Positions 46,068 to 58,447 of a stretch of 64,000 nt of DNA are shown piece by piece. The stretch is taken from contig CP136534.1 of the NCBI GenBank assembly GCA_051016205.1, positions 5,518,001 to 5,582,000 on the forward strand, read 5' to 3'. A program made the position numbers and the translations under genes. The DNA is from Acuticoccus sp051016205 (GTDB lineage: Bacteria > Pseudomonadota > Alphaproteobacteria > Rhizobiales > Amorphaceae). Each line of letters starts with the position of its first letter. Position 1 is the first letter of the stretch. The notes under the pieces were generated by a model, which was given only the letters and a program-made list of their open reading frames with translations, was not told the DNA's origin and did no database searches.

Positions 46068-46715
46068 ATGAACCTTGGTGTCGACCACCCCCGCGCCGCC
46101 CTCATCGCCATCGATTGCCACCGCGGCCATCTGGACCCTGAGGTGGCAACCATGCCTGTCGCCGCCGAGGTGGCGGAAAGGGTCATCGACGCCAACCACC
46201 GTCTGATGACCTGGTGCCGGTCGCGCAGCATTCCCGTGGTGCACATCGTCACCCGCTATCGCGACGTCCAAGAAATCCGCGCCAACCCGTTCTGGCGCAC
46301 CCGCGCCGAAGACCCCAACGCCACGCGCAAGAACGTGCTGCGCCACAACATCGACGGCATGCCGGGCTGCACGGTCATCCCCAAGCTTCAGGACCCCTCT
46401 GACGCTGTGGTGGATGTGAAGAAGCGTTACGACTGCTTCCTCGGCACCGATCTTGACTTTCACCTCAGCGCCCACGGCATCAACACCGTCATATTGACGG
46501 GGGTGAACACCAACTCCTGCGTCCTTGCCACGGCAACGGCCGCCAATGTGCGCGACTACGCCGTCATCGTCGCCAAGGACTGTGTGGATACAATGGACGG
46601 GCCTGAGCTGCACGAGGCGGCGCTAAGAATCCTGTCGACGGCGTTCGGCTTCACCCTCACCAGCGAGGAGATCATAGCGCTAGACCTTGGTGAGGCGAAG
46701 GGAGCGGCAGCATGA
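46068..46715 (+). CDS. Isochorismatase-family cysteine amidohydrolase
   Basis: 215 aa. Catalytic triad visible: Asp in AIDCHRGHLDP (about 16), Lys in DVKKRYDCF, Cys in TGVNTNSCVLATA. Family members hydrolyse N-carbamoyl compounds, maleamate, biuret and nicotinamide. In this operon an open-chain amide left by ring opening is the obvious substrate. Ribosome site AAGGAG. Stop overlaps the next start (ATGA). Confidence 0.87.
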   Translation: MNLGVDHPRAALIAIDCHRGHLDPEVATMPVAAEVAERVIDANHRLMTWCRSRSIPVVHIVTRYRDVQEIRANPFWRTRAEDPNATRKNVLRHNIDGMPGCTVIPKLQDPSDAVVDVKKRYDCFLGTDLDFHLSAHGINTVILTGVNTNSCVLATATAANVRDYAVIVAKDCVDTMDGPELHEAALRILSTAFGFTLTSEEIIALDLGEAKGAAA

Positions 46716-47701
46716 TCATCGACATTCACACCCACACCTTGTGCCCCGGCGTGGTGGGGAAGGTGGCCGATGCCATCGGCCCTGACAGCGTGCCCTACCA
46801 GCGCGATATGTCACCCGAAAGCCGCGCGCGGGAAAACGAGGTCAAGCCTGACCTTGCCATCAAGTTCAACAGCCTAGACCGCCGGCGCGCCGATATGGCG
46901 GCAGCGGGAATTGACTTTCAGGCCGTCGCCACCGCGCCTGGCCAACAGCACTATTGGGCCGCGCCGGCGCTGCTCGCCGAAATCAGCCGCATGCAAAATG
47001 ACCATGTGGCCGCCCTCGTGGCACAGTCGCCCGACACCATGGCGGCGATCGGCACCCTCCCCCTCACCGACACGGACGCCTCGTTGGAGGAGATTGCCCG
47101 CGGCAAGTCCCTCGGGATCCGCGCCTTTCAGATCGATTCCCGCTGCCTTGAGCGGGAGCTTTCGGACTCCTCGCTGAACCCCGTTTACGCCGCGCTTGAG
47201 AGCCATGGCCTTGGCCTGATGATCCACCCCCTCGGCTTTTCCCACGGCGAGCGGCTGTCCCCCTACTTCATGATCAACTCCGTCGCGCAGCCATTGGAGG
47301 AGGTGATTGCCTTCCAGCACCTCATCTTCGGCGGCGTCATGGACCGCCACCCCAACTTGCGCGTCTACATTGCCCACGGCGGAGGATATGCGCCGTTCTA
47401 CATCGGCAGGCTCGACCATGCCTGGAAGGCGCGGCCTGAGGTGAACCGCCTTCTGCCCGCCGCTCCGTCCACCTATCTGCCGCGGTTTTACTACGACACC
47501 TGCGTGTTCCGGCCGGACCACATCGAAACGCTGGTGGGTCTTGTGGGCGCCGACAGGGTGATGCTCGGCTCCGACTATCCTTTCGACATGAGCGATCCTG
47601 ATCCTGTTGGGACCTTAGACGCCACCAACCTCTCCGCCGCAGACAAGGCGTTGATCAAGAGCACCGTCGCGCGGCGTTTTCTGGGCCTCGACAACGGCTA
47701 A
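46712..47701 (+). CDS. ACMSD-like amidohydrolase (amidohydrolase_2 family)
   Basis: 329 aa metal-dependent TIM-barrel. HxH in IDIHTHTLCPG, His in MIHPLGFSHG, His in YIAHGGGYAPF, Asp in LGSDYPFDM. The family covers decarboxylases (aminocarboxymuconate semialdehyde, resorcylate, 5-carboxyuracil) and hydrolases. Coupled to the isochorismatase gene. Last gene of the island's plus-strand operon. Confidence 0.87.
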   Translation: MIIDIHTHTLCPGVVGKVADAIGPDSVPYQRDMSPESRARENEVKPDLAIKFNSLDRRRADMAAAGIDFQAVATAPGQQHYWAAPALLAEISRMQNDHVAALVAQSPDTMAAIGTLPLTDTDASLEEIARGKSLGIRAFQIDSRCLERELSDSSLNPVYAALESHGLGLMIHPLGFSHGERLSPYFMINSVAQPLEEVIAFQHLIFGGVMDRHPNLRVYIAHGGGYAPFYIGRLDHAWKARPEVNRLLPAAPSTYLPRFYYDTCVFRPDHIETLVGLVGADRVMLGSDYPFDMSDPDPVGTLDATNLSAADKALIKSTVARRFLGLDNG

Positions 47702-47854
47702 AGGACGATCGTCTCAGTCTGGAGCCGATCGAGCGGATCGCGCTGTAGGACATCATGCGGCCTTGTGCGAACACTTGCGAAAATTGCACGGTGAGCCAGT
47801 TCACACCCATGCGCTGCCGCGGATCGGCGGCGGATCGCAAGCGGAGAGACCAAG

Positions 47855-48406
47855 ATGCGCATCGACGCCATCCCCATCGGCAACAACCCGCCCGAAGATT
47901 TTAACGTCATCATCGAGGTGCCCGTCGGTGGCGAGCCCATCAAGTACGAAATGGACAAGGCCTCGGGCGCGCTGTGGGTGGACCGGTTCTTGTACACCCC
48001 CATGCGCTACCCGGCCAACTACGGCTTCGTCCCGCACACATTGTCCGATGATGGCGACCCCATCGACGTGATGATCGCCTCCACCCGCCCCATTTTCCCG
48101 GGCGCCGTCATGAACGCGCGCCCCATCGGCGTCCTCCAGATGGAAGATGAGAGCGGGCAAGACGAAAAAATTCTCGCCGTCCCGTCCGGTCACCTGACGC
48201 TGCGCTACGAGAAAGTGCGCACCTACAGCGACATGCCCTCCATCACGTTGCAGCAGATCGAGCACTTCTTTCATCACTACAAGGATCTTGAGCCCGGCAA
48301 ATGGGTGAAGATCGTGGGCTGGGGCGACGAAGCCGAGGCCAAGAAAAAGTTCATGGAGTCCATCGAAAGGGCAAAGAACGCCCAGTCGCCTGGCGCTGCC
48401 GCCTGA
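47855..48406 (+). CDS. ppa: Inorganic pyrophosphatase
   Basis: 183 aa family I enzyme. NNPPEDFNVIIEVPVG, the signature DDGDPIDVM, and YKDLEPGKWVKI. Hydrolyses pyrophosphate. Stand-alone housekeeping gene with ribosome site GGAGAG; 153-bp gap upstream. Confidence 0.95.
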   Translation: MRIDAIPIGNNPPEDFNVIIEVPVGGEPIKYEMDKASGALWVDRFLYTPMRYPANYGFVPHTLSDDGDPIDVMIASTRPIFPGAVMNARPIGVLQMEDESGQDEKILAVPSGHLTLRYEKVRTYSDMPSITLQQIEHFFHHYKDLEPGKWVKIVGWGDEAEAKKKFMESIERAKNAQSPGAAA

Positions 48407-48544
48407 GGGATTTGGGTCCACACCAGCGCTTGGCTGGTGAGGCGGTTCTTTTGGGGTCAGAGATCTGCCTGGCCGGTGGCGCGGCAATTGCAACGCCCCC
48501 GGGACTGGGGCAACCTCTGCCCCACAAGAACAACGGGGTCGAGC

Positions 48545-49648
48545 ATGACGAACATTTCCCGCCGTACGGCACTCCTGGGCGGCGGCGCTGCTGCCGTGGC
48601 CACAACCACCCTTGCCGCACCGGCCATCGCCCAAGACACCATGACCTGGAAGATGGTCACCGCCTGGCCAAAAAACCTCCCCGGCCCTGGCGTTGCTGCA
48701 CAGATGCTGGCCGACAGGATCACAGCGCTGTCGGGCGGGCGCATCAAGGTGGACCTTTATGCCGCCGGCGAACTGGTGCCAGGGCGCGGCGTGTTCGACG
48801 CCGTGTCGGAGGGGACGGCGGAAATCTACCACGCTGTGCCGGCCTACTGGGGCTCCAAGTCCAAAGGGATCTTGCTGTTCGGCTCCCAGCCCTTCGGCCT
48901 GTTGGCGGCCGAGCAATTCGGCTGGCTGAACCACGGCGGCGGCCAGGCGCTTTACGATGAGATGTACGCCCGCTTCAACCTGAAGCCTTATCTTTGCGGC
49001 AACTCAGGTCCCCAGTGGGCCGGCTGGTTCCGCAACGACATCAACAGTGTCGACGACCTCAAGGGCCTTCGCTTCCGCACCGCGGGCCTTGCGGCAGAAA
49101 TGGCCACCAAGCTCGGCATGGCCGTCCAGTCCATGGGTGGGCGCGACATGTTCCAGGCGCTCCAGTCAGGCGCGCTGGATGCTGGCGAATTCATCGGCCC
49201 CTGGACGGATTCCGCGCTCGGCTTTTACCAAGTGGCCAAGAACTACTATTGGCCAGGCGTCGGCGAACCCTCTTCTGCGGAAGAGTGCGGAATCAACCTT
49301 GAGGTCTTCAACAATCTCCCCGACGATCTGAAGCAGGCCGTCGCGTTTGCCGCCGAGAGCCTCTACAATCCTGTGTGGACCGAATACACCACAAAGCACG
49401 CCGAAGCCTTGCGTCAATTGGTGGCCAACGAAGGCGTCGTCACCAAGAAGCTGCCTGACGATGTGATCATCGCCATGGGCAACGCTGCCGGGGAAGTCTT
49501 GGATGAGCTCCGCCAGAACGACGATGAGCTTGTGGTGCGCATCACCGAAAGCTTCCTTAGCTACCGCGATTTGATGACGAGCTATCAGCCCTACTCGGAA
49601 AGCGGCGAACTCAACGCGCGGCAGCTCTCCTACACCTACCCCAAATGA
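48545..49648 (+). CDS. TRAP substrate-binding protein, TakP-like (2-oxoacid type)
   Basis: 367 aa. Twin-arginine type signal MTNISRRTALLGGGAAAVA ending ...APAIAQ. WKMVTAWPKNLPGPGVAAQ, DLYAAGELVPGRGVFDAV and LQSGALDAGEFIGPWTDSALGFY are TakP-like, the clade that binds 2-oxo acids such as pyruvate with a sodium ion. Stop overlaps the following small permease start (ATGA). Confidence 0.88.
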   Translation: MTNISRRTALLGGGAAAVATTTLAAPAIAQDTMTWKMVTAWPKNLPGPGVAAQMLADRITALSGGRIKVDLYAAGELVPGRGVFDAVSEGTAEIYHAVPAYWGSKSKGILLFGSQPFGLLAAEQFGWLNHGGGQALYDEMYARFNLKPYLCGNSGPQWAGWFRNDINSVDDLKGLRFRTAGLAAEMATKLGMAVQSMGGRDMFQALQSGALDAGEFIGPWTDSALGFYQVAKNYYWPGVGEPSSAEECGINLEVFNNLPDDLKQAVAFAAESLYNPVWTEYTTKHAEALRQLVANEGVVTKKLPDDVIIAMGNAAGEVLDELRQNDDELVVRITESFLSYRDLMTSYQPYSESGELNARQLSYTYPK

Positions 49649-50166
49649 CACAGCTTGCGGCCCGGCTCGATTGGGTGAACCGGGCCGTCGGCACCGTGGT
49701 CGCCTGGGCGGCAGTGGCGATGGTGTTGGTGCAGTTCACCATCGTCCTTGCCAGGCACATCTTCGGCGTGTCGGACATTGCCCTGAACGAGAGCGTCCTT
49801 TACCTGCACGCGGCCCTTTTCATGCTAGGCGCGGGTTACGCCTATCTTGTGGACGCCCATGTGCGGGTGGACATCATCTACGGCGCGCTTGGTCGACGGG
49901 GCCAGGCAGTGGTGGATGTCTTGGGCTCGTTGGTGTTCCTGCTGCCAGCCTTGGCACTTCTGCTTTACTGGTCGTGGCCGACAGTCACGCGGTCGTGGTC
50001 CATCCTGGAAGGGCCCATTTCCGTCGGCGGCATTCCCGCATCGTTCCTTTTGAAGTCGCTGATCCCGGCCTTTTGTATTTTGCTGGCAATCCAGGGGATC
50101 GCGCGATTGTTGCGCGATCTCGCCAAGCTTCTCGGGTCCGACGACACGGTCGCTCGGACTACTTGA
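49645..50166 (+). CDS. TRAP small permease DctQ (no large permease follows)
   Basis: 173 aa with four membrane segments (AWAAVAMVLVQFTIVLARHIFG, LNESVLYLHAALFMLGAGYAYLVDAHVRVD, SLVFLLPALALLLYW, SLIPAFCILLAI). Co-translated with the TakP-like gene. In complete systems a large permease comes next, but here a gene on the opposite strand begins at once and even overlaps the stop by 8 bp. Confidence 0.88.
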   Translation: MTQLAARLDWVNRAVGTVVAWAAVAMVLVQFTIVLARHIFGVSDIALNESVLYLHAALFMLGAGYAYLVDAHVRVDIIYGALGRRGQAVVDVLGSLVFLLPALALLLYWSWPTVTRSWSILEGPISVGGIPASFLLKSLIPAFCILLAIQGIARLLRDLAKLLGSDDTVARTT

Positions 50167-51022
50167 GGGTCAGCGTCACGATCTCTTCGCTGGGGCCGAG
50201 ACCGCTATAGGTGGCGGCGATCGCCCCTGGCGCTGCAAGCTCGAACCGGCCCAGCGAGCCAAGACTCAACACGTCGCCCACCTTGAGCGCCATGCCGCGG
50301 GCGTTGGCAGCGTCCCTGACCCACAACACCGCATCCAGGGGATGGCCGAGGAGTGCCGTGACAGGGGCTTCGGCCACCACCGTCAGATCCCGTGTCAGAG
50401 TGCCCGACGCTTCGCCTATGGAGGCAGCGGTCAACCCCTCGGTCGTAACCGGGGTGCCCACAACGCCAAGCCGGGCGCCAGCGTTCATGGCCTGAAGCAG
50501 CGGCCCGGTGATGGCAGCGCCCTTGGGCACCATCAGGTCGCCCAACTCCACGAAGGGGATGAAAGCGTCGAGGGAGGCAAGCACCTCTTCGCGCGTCTGT
50601 GCCTCGTTGATGGAGGCATCACCCACCCGCGCCAGAAGGTCGAGCTCGAAGATCAGGCGCGCACCCTCATCAATTTCCACGGTAACGCCGTCCTGTCGCA
50701 GCATCTCTGCCAGAAGGACGCCAAGGACGGGGCCATCGAGGCTGAGCTGTTTTTGCGCGCCTTCGGACGTGGCGGCGGCCTTGTAGCCCACCACCGGGCC
50801 GAGAGTGGGCTGGAGCGCTGCAATCACCTTGTCCTGGTGGCAGGCGCCGTCGGCCATGGTGAGGATGGTCTCGGCCGCCTGGCCCGCGCCCGCAAAAGGC
50901 TCGCCTGCGAGGAAGGCCTCGCTATAGGGCCCTGCAAAATCGTAGGCGCCGCAGGAGGATTGGGCCTGTGCCCCGGTGATCCCGACGGCTGCCAACGCCA
51001 GCCCGACAAACAAAGCCCTCAT
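50159..51022 (-). CDS. MhpD-like 2-keto-4-pentenoate hydratase family protein with signal peptide
   Basis: 287 aa. MRALFVGLALAAVGITGAQAQ is a cleavable signal sequence, followed by the fumarylacetoacetase-related hydratase fold: VVGYKAAATSEGAQKQL, LIFELDLLARVGDA in the metal-ligand position, FIPFVELGD, LGHPLDAVLWVRD. Relatives (MhpD, HpaH, oxalocrotonate decarboxylase) are cytoplasmic, so periplasmic location is odd. The usual ExE metal pair appears as ELD, so activity is uncertain; it may bind rather than convert a dienoate. Confidence 0.78.
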   Translation of the reverse strand: MRALFVGLALAAVGITGAQAQSSCGAYDFAGPYSEAFLAGEPFAGAGQAAETILTMADGACHQDKVIAALQPTLGPVVGYKAAATSEGAQKQLSLDGPVLGVLLAEMLRQDGVTVEIDEGARLIFELDLLARVGDASINEAQTREEVLASLDAFIPFVELGDLMVPKGAAITGPLLQAMNAGARLGVVGTPVTTEGLTAASIGEASGTLTRDLTVVAEAPVTALLGHPLDAVLWVRDAANARGMALKVGDVLSLGSLGRFELAAPGAIAATYSGLGPSEEIVTLTLK

Positions 51023-51052
51023 ATCACCTCGCCTTAAGTTTTGCGCGCGGGC

Positions 51053-54751
<3,699 letters not shown>

Positions 54752-54787
54752 AAGCGCCTCCGTCAGAAAGGGTGCGGGCAAGGGCCG

Positions 54788-55690
54788 TCAAGCCGCCGCC
54801 GCAACGTCGGTCTCCGCGCGAAGGCCAATCATGTGGCACAGCGCGTAGACAAGGTCGGCCCGGTTCATGGTGTAGAAGTGGAATTGGTCGACGCCGCGCT
54901 TTTGCAGGTCGAACACCTGTTCGGCCGCGACGGCGGCGGCGACAAGTTTGCGCGTTTCCACATCGTCCTCAAGGCCTTCAAAGCGTTGGGCGATGACGTC
55001 CGGAATGGTGGCACCGCACATGCCGGCAAAGCGGCTCACCTGCGCGAAGGAGTGGATGGCGATCAGCCCTGGCACCAAAGGCAGGGTGATGCCCCGCTTG
55101 GCCACGCGTTCGCGATAGGCATCGAACAGGTCATTGTCGAAGAAGAACTGGGTGATGGCCCTGTCGGCGCCGGCATCCGCTTTCCTGGCAAGGTTGTCGA
55201 GGTCAGCGTCCCAATTGGCGCTGTCAGGATGACACTCGGGGTAGGCGCCCACCGACACCTCGAACGGGGCGATGGCCTTGATGCCGGCCACAAGGTCGAT
55301 GGCGTTCTCGTACCCATCGGGATGGGGCGTGTAGGGGGTGCCGGGGCCCTCGGGCGCATCGCCGCGAAGGGCCACGATGTGGCGCACGCCGGCATCCCAA
55401 TAATCGCCGATCACCTCGTCCACCTCGGCGCGTGAGGCCGCAACACAGGTCAGGTGCGCTGCAGGCCTCAGCGCCGTCTCATCGACGATGCGCTTGACCG
55501 TCCTGTGGGTGCGCTCGCGCGTGGACCCGCCCGCGCCATAGGTGACGGAGACAAAACTCGGCCCCAAGGGCGCCAGTTTGGTGATGGAGGACCACAGGGT
55601 CTTTTCCATCGCCTCCGACTTTGGCGGGAAGAACTCGAACGAGACCTTTGGCGCGCCTGTGGCGCCGGTTTGGGCGGCGTCTTGCGTCAT
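54788..55690 (-). CDS. metF: Methylenetetrahydrofolate reductase
   Basis: 300 aa. KVSFEFFPPKSEAMEKTLW at the N-terminus, VTYGAGGSTRERTHRTVKRI, GADRAITQFFFDND, PGLIAIHSF. FAD enzyme supplying 5-methyl-THF to MetH. ATG overlaps the stop of the regulator gene (ATGA); 36 bp before metH. Confidence 0.95.
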   Translation of the reverse strand: MTQDAAQTGATGAPKVSFEFFPPKSEAMEKTLWSSITKLAPLGPSFVSVTYGAGGSTRERTHRTVKRIVDETALRPAAHLTCVAASRAEVDEVIGDYWDAGVRHIVALRGDAPEGPGTPYTPHPDGYENAIDLVAGIKAIAPFEVSVGAYPECHPDSANWDADLDNLARKADAGADRAITQFFFDNDLFDAYRERVAKRGITLPLVPGLIAIHSFAQVSRFAGMCGATIPDVIAQRFEGLEDDVETRKLVAAAVAAEQVFDLQKRGVDQFHFYTMNRADLVYALCHMIGLRAETDVAAAA

Positions 55691-56688
55691 GCGAGGGCTC
55701 CATCCTTCGTTCTGATGTCGTCTGAGACGAAACGGCCGTCTTCGGCGAGCCAAAGGGTTACGGTCAGCTCCTTGTCCGTCCCCTTCAGTTCGCGCACGTC
55801 CACGGTGTCGAGGTTGGCCGCACGCAGCCAATCGGTCATCTCGCCCCGGCCGATGCCAAGGCGGCGGTGCTGCGCATCCACCCGCAGCGTCTCAAGGTCG
55901 TGGGGGGCAAAGTCCACCACGAGCATGCGTCCCTTGGGGCGCAGGAGGCGTGCGGCCTCGCCGATGGCCCGGGCAGGATCGTCCAGGTAGTGGAGCACCT
56001 GGTGGATCAGCACCACGTCGAAACTGTCGCGCGGCATGGACAATGCATAGATGTCGCCTTGCGCGAGCCTTGCGTGGTTGATCCCGGCTGCATCCAAGTT
56101 GGCGCGGGCGACGGCAAGCATGGCAGCGCTTGAATCCACCCCGACGGCGCGCTGGTAGCGGTCGGACAAAAGCTCGAGCATGCGGCCAGTGCCTGTGCCC
56201 ACATCAAGGAGTGTGTGGAAGGGGCGGCGGGCCAAAAGCCCGCGGATTTCCTCCTCCACATCCGTTTCGGGGGCGTGGAGGGAGCGGATGCGGTCCCACA
56301 CATCGGCGTTGGCGGCAAAGTAGGCGGCAGCGGCCTCGGCATTGGCTTTGCGGGTGGCGGTGCGTCGCTCGCGGTCGCGGGCGTGGATGGGGTCGGCCTG
56401 GTCCAGTTGGGATAGGATGATATCGCCGAGCCTGATGCCGCGCGCGTCCTCAGCTAGGCGGTAAAACGCCCACGCCCCTTCGCTGGAGCGCGTGACGAGC
56501 CCCGCTTCTGCCAGGAGTTTCAAGTGGCGTGAGATGCGCGGCTGACTTTGGCCGAGGATGGAGGTGAGGTCCTTCACCGTCAGATCGGCGTCAGACAGCA
56601 GCGCCAGAATGCGCAGCCGCGTGCTCTCGCCAGCTGCCCTCAGCGCCAGCACCAACTCCTCATGCTGCAGTGTGTCGGACGCCAGCAA
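55687..56688 (-). CDS. ArsR-family regulator fused to SAM-dependent methyltransferase
   Basis: About 333 aa. N-terminal winged helix (about 10-85: AAGESTRLRILALLSDADLTVKDL, QSQPRISRHLKLLAEAGLV) and class I methyltransferase (about 150-260: LLDVGTGTGRMLELL, QGDIYALSMPRDSFDVVLIHQVLHYL). The arrangement with metF-metH is conserved in Hyphomicrobiales, where the SAM/SAH-binding domain is thought to sense methylation status. No ATG fits; TTG 56688 follows GGGGGA, TTG 56700 is the alternative. Probably autoregulated at 56707-56722. Confidence 0.9.
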   Translation of the reverse strand: MLASDTLQHEELVLALRAAGESTRLRILALLSDADLTVKDLTSILGQSQPRISRHLKLLAEAGLVTRSSEGAWAFYRLAEDARGIRLGDIILSQLDQADPIHARDRERRTATRKANAEAAAAYFAANADVWDRIRSLHAPETDVEEEIRGLLARRPFHTLLDVGTGTGRMLELLSDRYQRAVGVDSSAAMLAVARANLDAAGINHARLAQGDIYALSMPRDSFDVVLIHQVLHYLDDPARAIGEAARLLRPKGRMLVVDFAPHDLETLRVDAQHRRLGIGRGEMTDWLRAANLDTVDVRELKGTDKELTVTLWLAEDGRFVSDDIRTKDGALA

Positions 56689-56706
56689 GCCATCCCCCAA
56701 AAGGAT

Positions 56707-56722
56707 ATAAAGATTTCTTTAT
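56707..56722 (-). promoter_or_regulatory. Operator candidate of the ArsR-methyltransferase/metF/metH operon
   Basis: ATAAAG-ATTT-CTTTAT: perfect six-base arms, followed by a second CTTTATG half-site (CTTTATGCCTTTATGG as an 8-bp direct repeat). It is about 20 bp from the regulator start codon, in a strikingly AT-rich patch. Typical size for an ArsR-family dimer site. Confidence 0.6.
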
Positions 56723-56830
56723 GCCTTTATGGAGTGATAGGCGCAGAAGGTCAATGCGCGCACCGGTTCATCCTTGCGCGGGGCAAGGCTTTGGCAACGC
56801 TTGGGAAGGGTTCAGACTGGGTTCGGCCGA

Positions 56831-58447
56831 TCAACTCTTCTCGGCAAGGGAAACGGCCCGTTGGCGTAGCGCGAACTTTTGCACCTTGCCGGTGGAGGTC
56901 TTCGGCAAGGGCTCGAACACCACCTTGCGCGGGGCCTTGTAGTGGGCGATCCGCTCACGGCACCAGGCGATCAACTCCTCCTCCTCCACCGCCTCGCCGT
57001 CTATCAGCTCGATGAAGGCGCAAGGGGTCTCCCCCCACTTTTCATGGGGCATGGCAACGACGGCAGCCCCCGCCACCTTGGGGTGGGCGTAAAGGGCATT
57101 CTCCACCTCGATGGAGGAGATGTTCTCGCCCCCTGAGATGATGATGTCCTTGGAGCGGTCTTTGATTTCCACGTAGCGGTCGGCGTGGCGCACGGCGAGG
57201 TCGCCTGAGTGAAACAGCCCGCCCCTGAAGGCAGCGTCGGTGGCCGCCTCGTCCTTCAGGTAGCCCTTCATGACGATGTTGCCGCCGATCATGATTTCGC
57301 CGATGTCTTCGCCCGTATCGGCCACCGCGTCCATCGTTTCGGGGTGGCGCACCGACAGCGTCGCCTGGAGGGTGTAGGGCACGCCTTGGCGGGCTTTGAG
57401 GCGCGCGCGCTCTTCGGTGTTGGCGCCGTCCCACTCAGGCTTCCAGGCTGACACCACACAGGGGCCGTAGGTCTCCGTGAGGCCGTAGACGTGGGTGACG
57501 TCAATGCCGATGGCCTCCAGCCGGGCGATAACCGCGGCGGGCGGAGGTGCTGCCGCCGTCATCATCTTGATGGGACGGCTGGCGGTAAAGCCTGTCTTGT
57601 TCGCCCCGTCGATGGCCATCTGCATGATGATGGGCGCGCCGCAAAAGTGCGTGACCCCATGGTCTTTGAAGGCGGCGACAATGGCATCGGGCGTGACGGC
57701 ACGAAGGCACACATTGGTGCCGGCGGTCATCGCCACCGTGTAGGGGAAACACCAGCCATTGCAGTGGAACATGGGCAGCGTCCAAAGATAGACCGGGAAG
57801 TGGGGCAGTGCCCAGTCGAGCGCGTTGGAAATGGCGGTCGTCGCCACCCCGCGGTGGGAGTAGACCACCCCTTTGGGTCGCCCCGTGGTGCCGGAGGTGT
57901 AGCTGAGGGAGAAGGAATCCCATTCATCCTCCGGCATTTTCGGCGAGGCAGGCGCGTCGGCGAGAAAGGCCTCGTACTCCACATCCGCAGGGCCGCCTGG
58001 GCGGGCAAGAACATCGTCCACCCTCACCACGAAGGGGTTGAGATCAGAGCCTTGAAGAGCCGCGGCAAGGGTCTCGGACAACTCGCAGTCCACGATGACG
58101 ATCTTTGCCTCGGCGTGCTCAAGGCAGTAGCGCAGCGTGTCGGCATCAAGGCGCGTGTTGAGCGTCAACAGCACGGCGCCCGTCATCGGCACACCGAAAT
58201 TGGCCTCAACGAAGGCCGGCGTGTTGGGGGACAAGATGCCCACAACATCGCCCTTTTGGATGCCGCGGGCAAGGAGCGCTGCGGCAAGGCGGCGGGCGCG
58301 CACGTCCACTTCGGACCAGGTGGCACTGTGGCTGCCATGCACCCAGGCCTTCGCGTCGGGAAAGACCGATGCAGTGCGCGACAGGAAGGTGAGCGGCGTC
58401 AGAGGCTGAAAATTGGCCTCGCGTCGATGAAGCCCGCGCTCGTCCAT
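56831..58447 (-). CDS. AMP-binding acyl-CoA ligase (medium/long-chain or methylmercaptopropionate-CoA ligase type)
   Basis: 538 aa ANL-superfamily enzyme. P-loop SLSYTSGTTGRPKGVVYSH, A5 motif YGLTETYGPC, HSGDLAVRHADRYVEIKDRSKDIIISGGENISS, and C-terminal lysine in PKTSTGKVQKFALR. Activates a carboxylate to acyl-AMP then acyl-CoA; the closest remembered relatives are DmdB-like ligases, but chain length is not determined. The ATG shares one base with the stop of the EAL gene (TGATG); a GTG codon directly precedes it. Confidence 0.88.
   Translation of the reverse strand: MDERGLHRREANFQPLTPLTFLSRTASVFPDAKAWVHGSHSATWSEVDVRARRLAAALLARGIQKGDVVGILSPNTPAFVEANFGVPMTGAVLLTLNTRLDADTLRYCLEHAEAKIVIVDCELSETLAAALQGSDLNPFVVRVDDVLARPGGPADVEYEAFLADAPASPKMPEDEWDSFSLSYTSGTTGRPKGVVYSHRGVATTAISNALDWALPHFPVYLWTLPMFHCNGWCFPYTVAMTAGTNVCLRAVTPDAIVAAFKDHGVTHFCGAPIIMQMAIDGANKTGFTASRPIKMMTAAAPPPAAVIARLEAIGIDVTHVYGLTETYGPCVVSAWKPEWDGANTEERARLKARQGVPYTLQATLSVRHPETMDAVADTGEDIGEIMIGGNIVMKGYLKDEAATDAAFRGGLFHSGDLAVRHADRYVEIKDRSKDIIISGGENISSIEVENALYAHPKVAGAAVVAMPHEKWGETPCAFIELIDGEAVEEEELIAWCRERIAHYKAPRKVVFEPLPKTSTGKVQKFALRQRAVSLAEKS

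Noticed and set aside
56689..56830. Possible cobalamin riboswitch for the metH operon
   Set aside because: The gap is only about 140 bp, and no B12-box-like sequence was seen.
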